64,000 bases of DNA from Trichoplax adhaerens (taxonomy: Eukaryota; Placozoa; Uniplacotomia; Trichoplacea; Trichoplacidae): the NCBI RefSeq assembly GCF_000150275.1, contig NW_002060951.1, positions 315,329 through 379,328 on the forward strand. The letters are read 5' to 3'. The position numbers and the translations under genes are program-made. This document shows, piece after piece, positions 37,732 to 56,100 of the stretch; position 1 is the stretch's first letter, and each line of letters begins with the position of its first letter. The notes beneath the pieces are model-generated. The model saw nothing but the letters and a program-made list of their open reading frames with translations, searched no databases and was not told where the DNA came from.

Positions 37732-39929
37732 AGAAGTATAAATCGAATAAAGTTGATACCTTTACAATTGCAGAAAGATCCTATTAGCGTATTTGATATC
37801 TGCAACAGTATCTAATGTTTATTTATAAAGTATTGTTTTATTGTGACAGATATTAAGCGTATATCACGGAAGATGGACTGTTTTATACTGCATATCCGTT
37901 TCAGTGCATTTTTTTGGTATTCCTTGTAAATTGCCGTAGTGTCGCTTTCGCGTATATGCTGAAAATTATAACGTAAAGATTTGGACAATAGAAATTAACA
38001 AAATTTCACAGCAAATGTGAAAATCGTGTATAAGTACTTAGAGTTTCTAACACCTATGGAATGAAATATTCTGTAAATTGTGATTTTTATGTATGCAATT
38101 GAAAAAATATCACTTAAATCTTGTATTGAAATTTTTGGTACGCAATAGAAGCAAGGTAGTATTATTTCAGGAAGATTATGTGAGGAAATGATATCTCAGT
38201 CGTGGCTGTATAGCGTCTATAATTCATTGCGAATGGACTTTGGTACGGTGCGATTTGTTATAGACATTGTTAAGTTAAGCGATTTCTGAATGGTATATAT
38301 TATATTTTGGTAACGGTGTTATAAAAGAGATTCAGACATGAGTGCCGTGTATATAAAATAAATGGCGTCCGAAAATAGTAGGATAAAGCTATTTGCATTA
38401 TCGACGTGTTTTGTGTTGTTCGCGATGAGAGTTCAGGCTGCACGTTTATACTGTATTATGTGCTTAAAATTATACAACATCCTTAGCGTATTTCACAGGT
38501 TCGAAACGGAGTAGGGTACGTAAATGTATTTGTAGCTTTTAATCGAGGTTGTAAACTACTGCAAGCATATGGTAACAATATAACCGCATTATCACTCGAA
38601 ATTTTGTTTTACAAACTTTTTGATCAGGTATAGGTGGAATTACATTATAACGTACTAATGGTAATGACACAGTCAGTAAATTGTAACGAGGTTTTAAATA
38701 TGTTTCTTATCAATATATCTATTCCAGACTGTAATCCAATGTTGCGTAAATTTTACTTTTAAGTTTGCCCCGTATGCTCTTCCTGCAAGTCCTAGCATTA
38801 CGGTTTATAGCTTAAGACTTTAGTTCTGAAGAAAATAGTAATAAGCATAACCTACATAAGCAGTTTTATTTTATTTATTACATGATATTAACTGACTTCC
38901 AAATCTATTAACGGTTAGCGTGATACTGTATTAGAAAACTAAAGCCAACCCCAAGTGGCAATTAGTGCGTTACTTATAGATCACTGTATTTGCGTATTGT
39001 CTCCACAAGAGTATCAAAATAGCGACCTAATTTAATATATTTACTTCACATACATGCATAAACATCTACAACGAGTACGCAGATAATTATAATCGAGTCT
39101 TTTTTCTAGCGGGAATGTACATGATGTGTCAATCACATACTATATGCACAATACAGCATAGCGGATTTTATGACATTCGAGTATAATAACAAACGTCATT
39201 ATTGTACTTAACATTATTTCGCATATTCTGCAATCGAAAGATTGTCTGAATGTTATCACCCACTTTGGTAGCTCATTTTGTATCATGGATGTATTGCTTA
39301 CTTCACAAATCTGAAGTTAACGGATTGTGCAGAGAGAGAATATTGCATTACCCCAGATATTCTTCGATATATTTAATTAGGATATCGTTATCTGCGATCA
39401 GTTCTTATAGCAATAATAATAATAAACCATATAATAAGCCTTCTGTTATCCTTTTCAGTATAATATAGACCCATGTTCCAAGATAGAACCCCATTACATA
39501 ATGATTATATCAAGCTGTATCAAAAGAATGACAAAATCCAATGGCGACAATTTACTTGTATTCCATTATAATCAATTATAGAAAACAATTAGATCAAGAA
39601 TGACGTCACGATAATTCAAATGGCAGTATTATAATAATTGCATTGGTCAGACGATGCTGACTACTATTTAAATTATAGGAATGAATAGAACGAATGTCTA
39701 GTTACCAAGCTTTGGTTTCTAGGGCACTTTATCCTTAGTTACATATCACGGTCTAGCGGCGAGCATTGTTTGCACTTTTCGTTACTACGCAGTAAATAGA
39801 GTTGTCCCTGTTAGTACTTTATCAAAGCAATTTTGTCTCATTAGATAAACATTGCAGAGTAACGCTATAAATTTGGAGTATAGTAGAAAAGCAAACGAGC
39901 GCTGCAGTGGTAACGTAAATAAGTTGGAA
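37732..39929. other. Intergenic region between FAF1 and first CAPSL gene
   Basis: About 2.2 kb without a supportable gene. It includes the FAF1 poly(A) signal, a perfect CRE (TGACGTCA) at 39601-39608, and a block (about 39645-39720) that resembles one at 44265-44340 upstream of the decayed third CAPSL copy. Open frames at 37620-37805 (minus) and 39250-39468 have no family features. Confidence 0.5.
39601..39608. promoter_or_regulatory. Perfect palindromic CRE (TGACGTCA) upstream of CAPSL gene 1
   Basis: The eight-base CREB/ATF palindrome lies about 320 bp before the ATG of the first CAPSL gene. An eight-base match can occur by chance in a 64 kb window, so position is the only support. Confidence 0.4.
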
Positions 39930-42510
<2,581 letters not shown>

Positions 42511-44456
42511 ATTATGAGCTAAGTCATCGATATTAGCTTCACTCTAACTTGCTATGTTATGATAAAGATTAGAGACTATGCTATGCCACTTAGTCTCTCA
42601 TTTTATCAGTACAGCAGACTTATTCGTGTTATATAATAGCATTTGAAATGACTTAAATAGTCAGATGTGCTATCATAATGTAAGTTTGTTCGATTTCGCA
42701 ATAGATTTCCTATTATATACTCCTTGCTGAGGTGTATATTTTAGCATGTCTTTTTACTAAATAGAAATGAATGAGGACAGCCGAAAAAATATGTTAAAAT
42801 TTTAATATTAGTTATAGTTCGTTTTATTTCTTCTTAGCTAGCTTGCATCCTTCATATCTTATACCTTTATAACTTAGAATGATAGTAATTATGATTACGT
42901 TATTTAATATATTGCACTTACGGTTAATTCTTCTAACTCTGTCTAAAAACGACATTACTATAGACAGAAGTATACAACATCTCACCCATCATCAGTGATT
43001 AATGGTGACAATACTTGCATACTAAACATGGTAATTAAGGCGAACATTTCTTTACTTTACTTTCGATTCGTTGTAAAGTTAGGCATCGCTTGAAACATGA
43101 CAAGCTTTCGTTTCTTTAATTTATTAATGTTAACTTATTTATCACTTTCTCAGCATTAGTTACTTATTAATACGGTAATCATGTCTTCTACAATGTAATA
43201 TGTTATCGATTATGCTATTATTAGTATTTATTAAGGAGAAATATTCACATTTTAGTACGGAACATGCTTTTACCAACAAAATCATCTTAGGTTTAAGGTT
43301 GATGACCGTAGAGAAATAAAGCTAATGCTAGAAAATTCGCGATTGCATTATTTGTCAACTTCTTTGCTTAGCTGTGGTATCAACAAATGCGGCAGTGTAG
43401 TGATTTAATATATAGCGTTCATTTCATCTGAAACCAATTAATTACTGCATATACTCTGCTACGAGACAGTAATATCTATAGTTGTTAATGAAAATTTAAA
43501 TTTTATTAGAAAAGAATTCGTTAAAGATCAACAATGTTAAGCCTATTAGGATTATAGAGGAATTCTTCACGATTACATAATTTGCATCTTTCTGATCTAA
43601 TAGGAAACCTTGTAACATCTAACTTAGTTATACTGTGATGTGAATTTTGAGCGGAAGCATTTAGAGAGAGGTATTTCCAAACAATTGTCGGAATTATCCT
43701 TACTCTTTTGTGAAGTTCAGACTAAGTTTCTTAGAGCTGAAGTCTAATTAAGCGAGCTCGCATGTAATAAAAACGTAAAGCAAAGGTAACCAAAACTCTT
43801 TGAGACCTTTAAAAGTTTAGGATAACAGGTTCCTTTGCGACTGAGTAGGTCTAACTTCTTGAAATCTAGCTCAAGAACGTTTGAATTCGAGATTTATTCC
43901 TACATTGTCCTTTCAATCGAAATATTGTAACACACTTCTATAAAATCTGACTGTTACAGGATAGTCATAATATTACTACTAAAGCAATGCGATAATGTAG
44001 TAGTCTAATATTGTTTAAGAATTCATTATAAGAATAGAGAGATTTAAAGAAAACTGGCGGTGTAGAAAAGTAGAATAGGCCTGTACTACACTTAATCAAA
44101 TCCAAGCTAGGATTAGTTACCACCAACATTTTACTGCTATAATGATAGACTATGAGGAAATAATTTCAGTAGCAATAAAATTATGTTTTTCAACTAGATT
44201 GCTAGAGCAAGTGTTACTTCATACGATGAGAATGCTTTACTGTATAGAGGTTAGACAATTCTATGGATCAGACGATGCCGACTGCTGTTCAAACTGTTAG
44301 CATCAATGGGGCTAATGTCCAATTACCAAACTTTGGCCTGTGGAGAATTTCATAAGAGAAGTACTGTATATTACTGTATATTATTAGAAATAGGGAGAAA
44401 CTGCTATTAATAGCCAATGGAATGAATTCATTCACGCTCCTTGATATAGTGAACAG

Positions 44457-44518
44457 AGGTTACAGCTTAAACAGCTATCCCAAGTTTAGAAATGATAAAT
44501 GGATTGAAGAAGATGTCG
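44457..44518 (+). pseudogene. Decayed exon 5 of a third CAPSL copy
   Basis: Reads GYSLNSYPKFRNDKWIEEDV, aligning without gaps to VYRATGHPKFKNGEWSEADV of copy 1 exon 5. An AG precedes it as in the real exon. It then runs into a stop within four codons, with no donor site in place, and the following exon (GVSASID ... NAWKL) is missing. Upstream, 44265-44340 resembles 39645-39720. I read it as the relic of a tandem copy lying between the two intact genes. I did not find convincing traces of its other exons. Confidence 0.6.
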
Positions 44519-45235
44519 GTCTATCTAAGTGATCAGTCTTGGCAATGTTCGTATACTAGATATAACGATCAAGGTAGAACCAGCTGCCTACTTTGCTTTC
44601 AATTCTTTAGGAAGCTAGACGTGGCTTGAAGTGAAATAGCCTCTGGCTTTCGTTTCTCTAACTTACTCATTAATATGGTAATTTATTAATTAATTATTAC
44701 AGTACTCACTCTCGCTCAGCCGTACTTAAGTACGGTAATAATTGCGATTTAAGGCGAAGAATTGTATCGTAGCTTGGGTTCTGTGTCCTCATATAAAACA
44801 TGATATTACTAACGAACCTCTTCAGGTTACAGTTGATAACCGTAATTAAGAGACAAATGATAGACAATCAATTTACCACAGCATCACCTCAAATAACTTT
44901 CCCGTGCCCTAAATATGGTGAAAGATGTTTTAATATACTCGTAACTTACTCATTTTGCATGATATGACATAAGTCTACGACTAGTAGGAAACTATTTATT
45001 TCTCAAAGGTATACAATGATTTATACAATATCATTTTACGAGTATTTATAATTATAGAAGAGTCAGATCAGTCATTGCTTAGCGCCCCTCAAGTATCTAT
45101 TTGATTATAATTATCCAAGGATTGCAGCAATTTTTTTAACGTAGTGTTGTGTATCACCCACCCACCATCCAGAGTAATCGATTGCAGTAACGAAACATCG
45201 AAAAGATCAGAAATCCAGTATAGGCTGTTTTGATG

Positions 45236-45249
45236 GTAGCCATAGTAAC
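45236..45249 (+). promoter_or_regulatory. RFX X-box upstream of CAPSL copy 2
   Basis: GTAGCC-AT-AGTAAC is a strict match to the animal X-box consensus GTNRCC-N(0-3)-RGYAAC bound by RFX factors that switch on ciliary genes. It lies about 270 bp before the ATG of the downstream CAPSL gene, a typical X-box distance. That the target is a ciliary gene family strengthens the call. Binding is inferred, not shown. Confidence 0.6.
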
Positions 45250-45519
45250 TGACTCATAAAGGGCATTTTTTATTGGATATTAGTCACAAGAGAATAATTT
45301 AAATTCAACGCATTACTGATGTTCTTGCTGGCCTTTGTATCATTCACGTCAGAGAGTATACTATACCAATATACCGTAAGTACATATTCGATGATTTGCA
45401 GTAATAGAATAAAGCTAAAGCATCCAGTACTTACATATACTACTACTTAGAGTCGCACTTCAGTATAATTTGGCTGCGGCAGCAAATTAAAACGAACCAT
45501 AATTATAGTTGTTTTCATC

Positions 45520-47134
<1,615 letters not shown>

Positions 47135-50100
47135 TAATTTTAACAATTTTTAAACAAATTTTGTAACTTTATTAGCAATCTTATTATTATTACTCTCACG
47201 GTTAAAATAATTCTTATCGACAAAGAGATAAAGAATCTGTTAGTATCTAATAGATGTCGGTACTACACTTCTACTGCAAAGTAAAACTATCACAGGTAGT
47301 TCAATTGCTAAAATCGTTTCCAGTAAACTAATTTAGATGGATATTAACTGTAAAGCTATCACTAATTTAAAATAAGTAGTGTGTAACTTAAGCCTGCCTT
47401 ATGCACTTCGTCGATATCAAGATATTTGAATATTAGGTCCTATATCGTTGTTTTGCATAGAAAATATCGTTAACATTTTACCAAGTCGTAACTATTGCGT
47501 ATTTGAAGCGCTAAATAGATATCAAAGTATTCACTTTTGTAAATTATAAATGGCTAATACATCAAGCTAAGCTCTTTAAGTTGCCTGACTGTATTATTGA
47601 TACCACTGAATCCTTTTAAATAGTTTACATTAGATGTACATGAATAAAATTAACTATAACTCAATAAAAGTAAAGTTACCAAATTACTCTTATTCATAAG
47701 ATTCGGCCATTTGAAATCGGTTAGATTTACCTACATATATAATTACAGCCTCTGCTGTTATCCACTGAAAAAGTATATGGCTAGTTATCAGTATGAATGA
47801 AAATTTTTCAATTTGTATTCAATTTGTTTTGTCTACTTGTCATTCCAAGTTATAATAAATGGTTAATGGTCGACATAGCACAAAGTTATTAGGACTTATA
47901 TCTTACAAGGAATAACAACAAGTGTCTATAACGTGGTACAAAGGGATTATTTCGGAATGAATCATACGGCGCATTATATTTCAATTACGGTTTCCAAATA
48001 AAATAATCTAAAATTTGACTGGAGATATAACCAAGTGGTTCATAGTAAACTATAGCAATGTAAATCAACTATGTTTGTGAAGAGACATTTTTCTTCGTAC
48101 ACTAAATCCAATAATTAAATAGTTATGTGAAAACATGACCTATCGGTGCTAAATAGTTAGAGATGCTCTCATATTACCGATAAAAATATTAAAATTAACA
48201 AGTAAATGCCAATCACTAGTACTGATAAGAATAGATAATCAACAAGTATACGAGTTTACTATCATAACCAGTGCCTATTTCCAAAAATAGCTTAAAGTTT
48301 TATACGCCTATATTTTAATATGATTGCGTAAGAAAGTTAACTCTTAATGTACTCGTATATGTGATACATCTTTATGGATATACTTTTAAAGCAGATTAAA
48401 ACATTATCTAGGATATCTGCTTTACTCAAATGTACACCTTTTCAACCTAGTTTATTATTTTTTATAGATATTATATATCGTAAATCACAGTAAAGAAGTT
48501 TTTAAATATATACTTTAAAGGTTAACGTTATAAATAGTATTGAGCTTGATACGTTAAATCGCATATCGCCACTGTTTAGAACAGACCTTGACAATCACTG
48601 CTAATATCAACATTCTAGACGAGCAATTACGTTATCAAAGACAAATCCTAATCATGAAAATTTTGGAAATCATCTTTCTGAAAGGTGTCTAGATATAATA
48701 AGAACGGGGAAAATTTTTTGCTGAACTTACTGCAAAACTCAATATGTAATAATAAGCATAAACTATATTCATCTGATACTAGGTGTCTGTCTGTTACTTG
48801 TAGGAACAAATCTAAAGTTTTATTTCGATAGAAACATAATGTATATCTTTAGATCTGTAAGTAATTATCCATTCTAGATATGAATAAGTTTAGAAATAGT
48901 TCGAAAATTAAACCGATTATGAGTTAACCTCAGAATCAGTACTAGCAATTTGGACGCTCTGATTAGAAATCTTTAACTATTTTAATTAAGACTGTTGGCA
49001 TTTGATCTTTCATAATTGATTTAAGGACTCCGATTTCACAATATTGCAAAAATCAGATAAGTAAGCTAATCTAGCTAATAAGGCTAGTGCGAAAAACATG
49101 ATCATGCAATTATTCGAAAATCGTTTATATTCAACAGAAACTACAAAAATCAATTTAATGCCAGGATATAACCATCCCTACAGTCAATATAAGCCCAAGA
49201 ACGCTACTATATCATTAATATTTCTCCCTAGACTGGTACGTAAAATAGGTTGTGTAAGTAAAGTGGATTTTTCTATTAACAGATACTAACTACAATTCAT
49301 TAAGAAGTACATTCTATTTTGAAATTATCTAGAGTTGAAGATATTTAATTACTAAAACGCCTAAGTACATTATATAAAAGCACTATTGGGTAAAGAAATC
49401 AGGCTGAACATAAAATTCTTAGGCTACTGAAAGACCTTGTATGTCGAGCTAGTAGTTAAGAAATAAAGAAATGTATTTCTTGGAAGGCACTGCCTAGTGT
49501 ATAGCGTTTGTATTCTTCTGTATAGTCGATTATCATAACGAATTAATTCTTTCAGCAAAACATTAGACTAAATAGAAAAAGTTACATGCTAAGTAATATA
49601 TTAATAAACTTGAAGCTGCTGCAACAATGGTGATTTAATTGAAAGGAAATTATACCGAAATCATTTACATGTTACATTTATGATCCATTGAAATTCTACT
49701 TGTATAAAATGCTAATTTTTTACTACAAGAATTTGATCTGAAGTATTTGTCAATCCGAAGGAGGATCACCGTACGATACTCATTTACGATAAGCCAGAGC
49801 TTTTGGGGCGAACATATGTGATAGAAGTGCTGTATACTTGTACGACAGTAGTAGTAGTGAGAATAAATGGGAGATACTATACTACGTCGTTCTACTTATA
49901 AATTCTTTTCGTATTCATCCAATATTCTAGTCAATATGAAATTACCCATCTACGTATAGCAGTTTAAAATCAATGATTATTAAGTACTGTCGATGAAGTA
50001 TTGCAATTTACAGTTTAATGCATTACGTTTACCAAAAAATTTCATAAAATTGGCAAAGACAAGACACTTTAACCTGAATCTACAGCACTACCCATATTAA

Positions 50101-53100
50101 TAAATAAACAAAAATTTGGAATAAGACGCCATATTTAAAAAATTAACGTTAAAGGCATCCCCAAAATCAGACTTCTCTGAAGAGTTGCAACATTACAATT
50201 AGTGAAGAAAATTAATCTGAAATAGGATTTTTCCAATTCAGTATTCAATTGCAGCGAAATATACACTGCTTAATCACCTTATACATAATTGGATTATTCA
50301 TGTGAGATAATATGGTGCTTTACTAACTTTATTGAGCAAAACAAATTTAATCGGATTGAAATAAGCGAGATCTTGTAGCAATATTGCAATTAGCATAAAA
50401 AATTAATTTAAATAAGATTTTTTCAAGTTCAATATTCACTTATTGTGGAATACGCATGAGGAATTCTAGTGAAAGCGATCAAATACTCTTAAATCGCTTT
50501 ATGCATCATCCGATTGTTGATGTGAGATAAGATAGTGTTTTGCTAACTTTGGTAAGCAGGGCAAATTTAATCGGATTTAAACAAGCGAAATCTTGTAGCA
50601 ATATCACAACTAGTATAGAAATTAACTTAAAATAGGATTTTTCAGTACAGTATTCAAATACAGTGGAAAAGGTAGCAAGAATTCTAATGAATTCGATCAA
50701 AAACTGCTGAATTGCTTTATACTCGTATATAATCCGATTGTTTATGTTGGTATCTTTATTGAGTAATGTCCTTAATAATCAATATTATACATACTTGACT
50801 GCTTTATGGATAAACTTATTAGAGTATTTCTCTAACGTATGCGATAAGCCAACCGAATAGAAACATCAAAATATTAGACTCCCAAGTTTCTGCACTTCAA
50901 AATTCTTAAAATTGTCATGACTTACTTTATAGCATAACGTGAATATTGTTGTTCATCAAGATTTGGGAAAAAATCAAATTTATTGGTTAAGTACCGTAGC
51001 GTAAACATATTATTGTCTTCCTGCAATCTACTTATATATACACAATTGTAATGCGTTACTTTTTTAGAAATCTTTCCAATAATTTGAACTTTAGTTCCTG
51101 TAAATTGTTTTACGAGGTGATAAGATAATGGGCGAACTGGGACGGTTCAGGTTTACTGTAAAAGTGTTGCTCAGTATAACAAATTAGTTCTAGTAGGATG
51201 AACAAGCAATATGGATTCGATATAATACTAGATTAGCAACATAAATTCCCATAATGATGGCTACCAATTAAGGATCAGTTTAATTAGTTCATGAAATATA
51301 CATATTAATTTATTTAATTTCTAAAAATCTGTAATTGGCATCGAATAATGCCGTCGTTGACAAAATTGCGGCAGATCTCCTCAATCATTCTTATCAAAAC
51401 AGCTGTACGAAGATTGATTTTTAGTTACAACAATTATACTGTTGAGAGACATTTTAGCCTGGAAAAGTGTGATTTAATTATGATGGTGTGTGCTATTCAA
51501 AGACGCTTGAAAGAAATCAACTTATTAGCTAGTTAATTAAATACTGGATTGATTTATAGGAATCTGATTATTACTTTTGTTTTAGCAAGTCTTTTCGAAG
51601 ATAAATTCCTTTTAATTTTATTATGTAATGAAGCGAATGAACTGGTTTCGATTTTTTCGAAATCATTACTTTATGTTTACAGATGACGTTACTGATACAT
51701 TATGATGAATTTTGTTTTAACTGACCTTTATTGAAATAACTAGCCTTGCTTATAATTTAAATATAATGATTTTGTTTTACCTATTCGGTCACTAAGACGC
51801 TATTAGTGCCACTACTATTATCCACTCTTGTAATAATTTTTTGCAGCCAATCCTAAATTTTAAGGAATCTATCTTATTCTAAAAGCTGGATTAATTCTAT
51901 AGCAACACGGTGTATATGAATACACAGCCTTCCACTGCCTTAAAAGAAGCTAAATTGATCGGAAATTCATTCATTTTATAATATACTAGGATGTTGAGGT
52001 ACAAACATCCTCAGATTTGTTACGACAGAAGGAAATATTATGAAAGCCAACATGATTATTAATAGATAGTTTAATATTTTATTTTGAAGCCCAGTAACTT
52101 CTTATCTTTCTTAAGTGATTTTTAGCTCAAAAAATCTGTGTACTGAAGCACAGATCGTTAAGGGTTAGAGATCGAAACTTTTCATTTATATATCATATAG
52201 CTGAGTTTATGAAATTCCATATATTTATGTTGCACTAGCTCACTTGTTATTTATGACATATATGCTGAACATTGTATATCGCATAACTTCAAATGTATCA
52301 TCTATCTAGGAACAAAAAGCGATGTCTGTTATTACGTGCAGATTAATGCAATTATGAAATCAGTCGCGTGCATATGTATAATACTGATGTTTAGTAGTGA
52401 CGAAATTCTTTAGTTCTTGAAAATTTTTTATACACCATACATATTCAACACATTATATAGTTGAATGAGTGGCTTATTTCGGACGTTCAGGAAAATATTA
52501 ATATATCATAGCTCAATAACTGGGAACGACTCCAGAGTCTTAGCGGATATGGCTAAGACGATATTACCAAGGAAGTCATGAGCTATTAGGTTCTCAATTC
52601 GCCTCAATATTCTATTTATATATATATCGCAATGAAGTGGCGGAAAGGAAGATATTTATAGAAAATTTAATAATTATATAAGTATTCTTCTGTATGTCTT
52701 AAGATAAAGCTACAGTAATAACAATAATACTGTAGTATATTAGATTTCCACTAGTAGCGATAAGTATACTCAGTAACAATAATTTGATGCAATTGGAAGC
52801 AGCATTTAATGTTCTACCCGAATTATAGGTGATAGTTCACATTACATTACCATAATCGAAGGCAATATTAAGCGGCAACAATATTTTCTTGAATTAATTT
52901 TACCTGTACCGAGTCAATCAAACGTGAAGTTTAAATATTATTACTTTTTCATGATTAAAATCAATTTCGTATTGCATAATGGCCTTATGATGATTCGAAC
53001 CAAATTTTTAGTCAATAGAACACTTTTGAAGCGATATAAGCTTCCTGAAAAGTAAATTAATCAAGTATTGTTTGGGATTGTTTGGACAGGTGCACGTAAC

Positions 53101-56100
53101 CTTATCAACATTTCACATGTAGATACAGTATACGCATATGCGTGAATAACTACCAGTACCCGTTGCTGTGTCTTATAATTTCATTTAATAGTAATATAAG
53201 TTAAAATTAAGACACTTAAGAACACATCCTTTATATTATACATCCCAATTGTGTCTAGTTGATAGTTTTTCTTTTTAAAGTCATCCTAAATGATGTCCTG
53301 TTATCCTAATGATTAAAAGCCACCCTTGTCTATTACTTTATACAAAATTTACTGTAAATAGCTCTTTCTTAATTAATCTACGGATAAAGATAACGACGTT
53401 TATATACATAGTTTTACTTGGTATTGTGCCACATGAAGTATGGTAAGAATCGAAAGTTGGAGTTTTAACTCTAAAGAAATTAAATATCGTTAAAATACTT
53501 AAACTTCGAATTATAGACTGCTATCTATTTAATTTTAAAGTAAACTATATTCATTTATTTTCTGACATAAGAGCTTTTTGATATTTTAATGAAAAATAAT
53601 TATATTATTGACATACAAAAAGATCATAATTGCTAAGATACAAATGGCGTGACAGAATCTTATCTGCTGTAATTCGAATTGTCGCTCCGCTCCGACTCAT
53701 GCAGCGTTCGCAACAAACAAATTTTCGAATATTTCCTGCGTCATTAAGCTCACTTTATTTTGCGACGTGTTCTTTAAGGTATAAATTGTATAAATTGCGC
53801 CATAAATTAAAAATTTTTGAAGTATCATCTTCTCAATGCATACGACAAGAGTAAATAAGATGAAAGTTTTACACGTGTCGGTATCATCTCAATAAGTTGG
53901 TGATATCATTAAATTTATATATGGACTTTCCTTCGATGTTCATATCTTCAGTATAACTTTTTAATTATACTACATCTTCCATTTAGTTTCTCGCATGCAC
54001 AGTAAATAGAAATTGTGCAAGTGTATATGTGTAAATCAAAATTAGCTGTTAGATCATTTATTCTTTCTATGTTGACATTTAATAATTTTTCTGCTGTTAA
54101 ATCCTTTTAATTTTTACGAGACTAATATCGAAAATACTAATGTAAAAATTCTAATAGCAAGTTTACTATTGCCAATGATTCACAGCTGCAAGGATTTGGT
54201 CAACTTGGTATATCTGATATTTATAATAAGCTTATAGGGATCATTTTAGTAGCTGATTTTATGATCTAATTGAGAGCCAATGTAAATTTTCTTACTAATG
54301 ATCTAGTAAGAATGCTATTCTTTGGAATATAGTAACATAGCAGTAGTTCTTGTTGACCAATCTAGTATTTCAAATTCTTCAATTTGAAACTTTATATGAT
54401 CTATCAAATTTCTGTAGAGTCGGTCATCTTAATCATGTTACGTATACACTCTACCAATTGAAATAATACGCTATGAGTTATTGCAGAAATTTTACCATTA
54501 GCCAGTAATCAGACTCCGAATATGAATGCAGCGAACAATATGCAGTTTGTTAAATCAGATTAAGTCGTAAGTAGAACCGATTAGTAATAACCGCAAAATT
54601 TAATCTACATCAAAGAGAGAAGTTATAAAATACCTATTAGCCTGAAGTTAACTTCAGCCATTAAGCTTATATAAAATTCAAATTCTTTTTAATCTGTAAA
54701 TTTCGAACTTGGATGTCTTATTGCATCAATTTAATCTGCAATCATTCCAATTTAACCCGATATTTTCTAATACAAGTTTTACTTACACCCCACTACCTAC
54801 TCTCTTCTAATGTGATGTGATCAACTAACTTACTAGCTGCTTAGTCACTCCAACTGACTACGGAGAGATACTGTAAGTAAGACTAACAACTTCCTCACAA
54901 GTATAATAAGCGGCTTGTTGTAAGATCAGTTTTATGAGTTTTTAATTCTATTCATACAACGAAAGTATAGTATCTTGTCGTACACTAACAACAAGAAAAT
55001 GCTTTCAGTGTAGGATTTTTTATTTCAATAGGTACAGTCCATACTGCAGATATTATTTAGGATTTATTTAATAATAAAATTAAGTAAATTTTGCCTGGTA
55101 ACATAAAATTAAATTAATATTACGGCAAAGAGATACAAGATGGCGCATTAAAACCATTTTTATTTAGATATTTAACGATCAGTACAGCAATCAATTTTAT
55201 GTTAATATTTCGAACATTTTAAAATGTTAAGTCAGCCGATGTCGTCTCGTGGATGCCCCTAGAATCTAATATCATTAATATTTATGCTAGATAGATTAGC
55301 GTATAGTAGAGTAAATGTCTCTGGTTCTGTCAGCACGCTCAGTTATTTTGTAATAGACTATTATGTCATTAATATCATTTGTGATTTCTGATGAATGCAA
55401 CTGTTGTAGTGTTAGCAACCGTTGCACGGTAAATAAATTTTGAATAAATGTTATTATTCATTTAATTCAGTTATGCGATAGTATCAACGATTAATTTAGC
55501 TATTAGTTTTGTTATTAATATCCTTTTTCATTTACGATATAGTACGGAATTTATATGGCTTTATTTGCAACTCTCAGGTGCTTCTATTGAGAAACTTTGG
55601 GGGATGTTATATCAATTAACTAAAAAAGATGAGATTTAATAACAAAATAATTCTTGTAATCGTTAATAATAGTTTCGGTTATTTTGATTACCCGTTGTTG
55701 TCGCATGAAGTAATAAAATAATTTTTCTTCACTTCCAATATTATTTGTGTCTTACGAAGAGAAAGTAGTTATCCGTTTATTGTATTTTACTAACAAAATT
55801 GGTGCTTTCATTTAGAATTCATTGAATAATGAATTGCCTAATAGAATTTATACCAGAATTGTTCTAGTAGGCAGGAATAAACAGTCTGTAATTGATTTAT
55901 TGGACCAACTGAGTTGAATCACAATATGCCAGGCTTTGTTCATTGATTGTGGATATTGGCGATAATATAATTGCGATTTGGCACCTGCTACAAATTCAAT
56001 TTCATTTAACAAAATGAAATTATCTACATCAATGAAATGATGTTAGATAAAATTAGAAAGAATAGATTCACCTTATTGGCCGCTTGTTAGTTTTGATTAT

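Larger units (their letters stand above)
42511..45519. other. Inter-gene region between the two CAPSL genes
   Basis: About 3 kb. It contains remains of a third CAPSL copy (see 44457-44518) and an X-box at 45236-45249. Parts around 43070-43350 look loosely similar to 44600-44890, suggesting an old local duplication. No intact gene was found. Confidence 0.5.

Noticed and set aside
44140-44185. IDYEEIISVAIK, similar to the end of an EF-hand, as another relic of the third CAPSL copy
   Set aside because: The match is too short, there is no loop before it and no splice sites; chance is likely.
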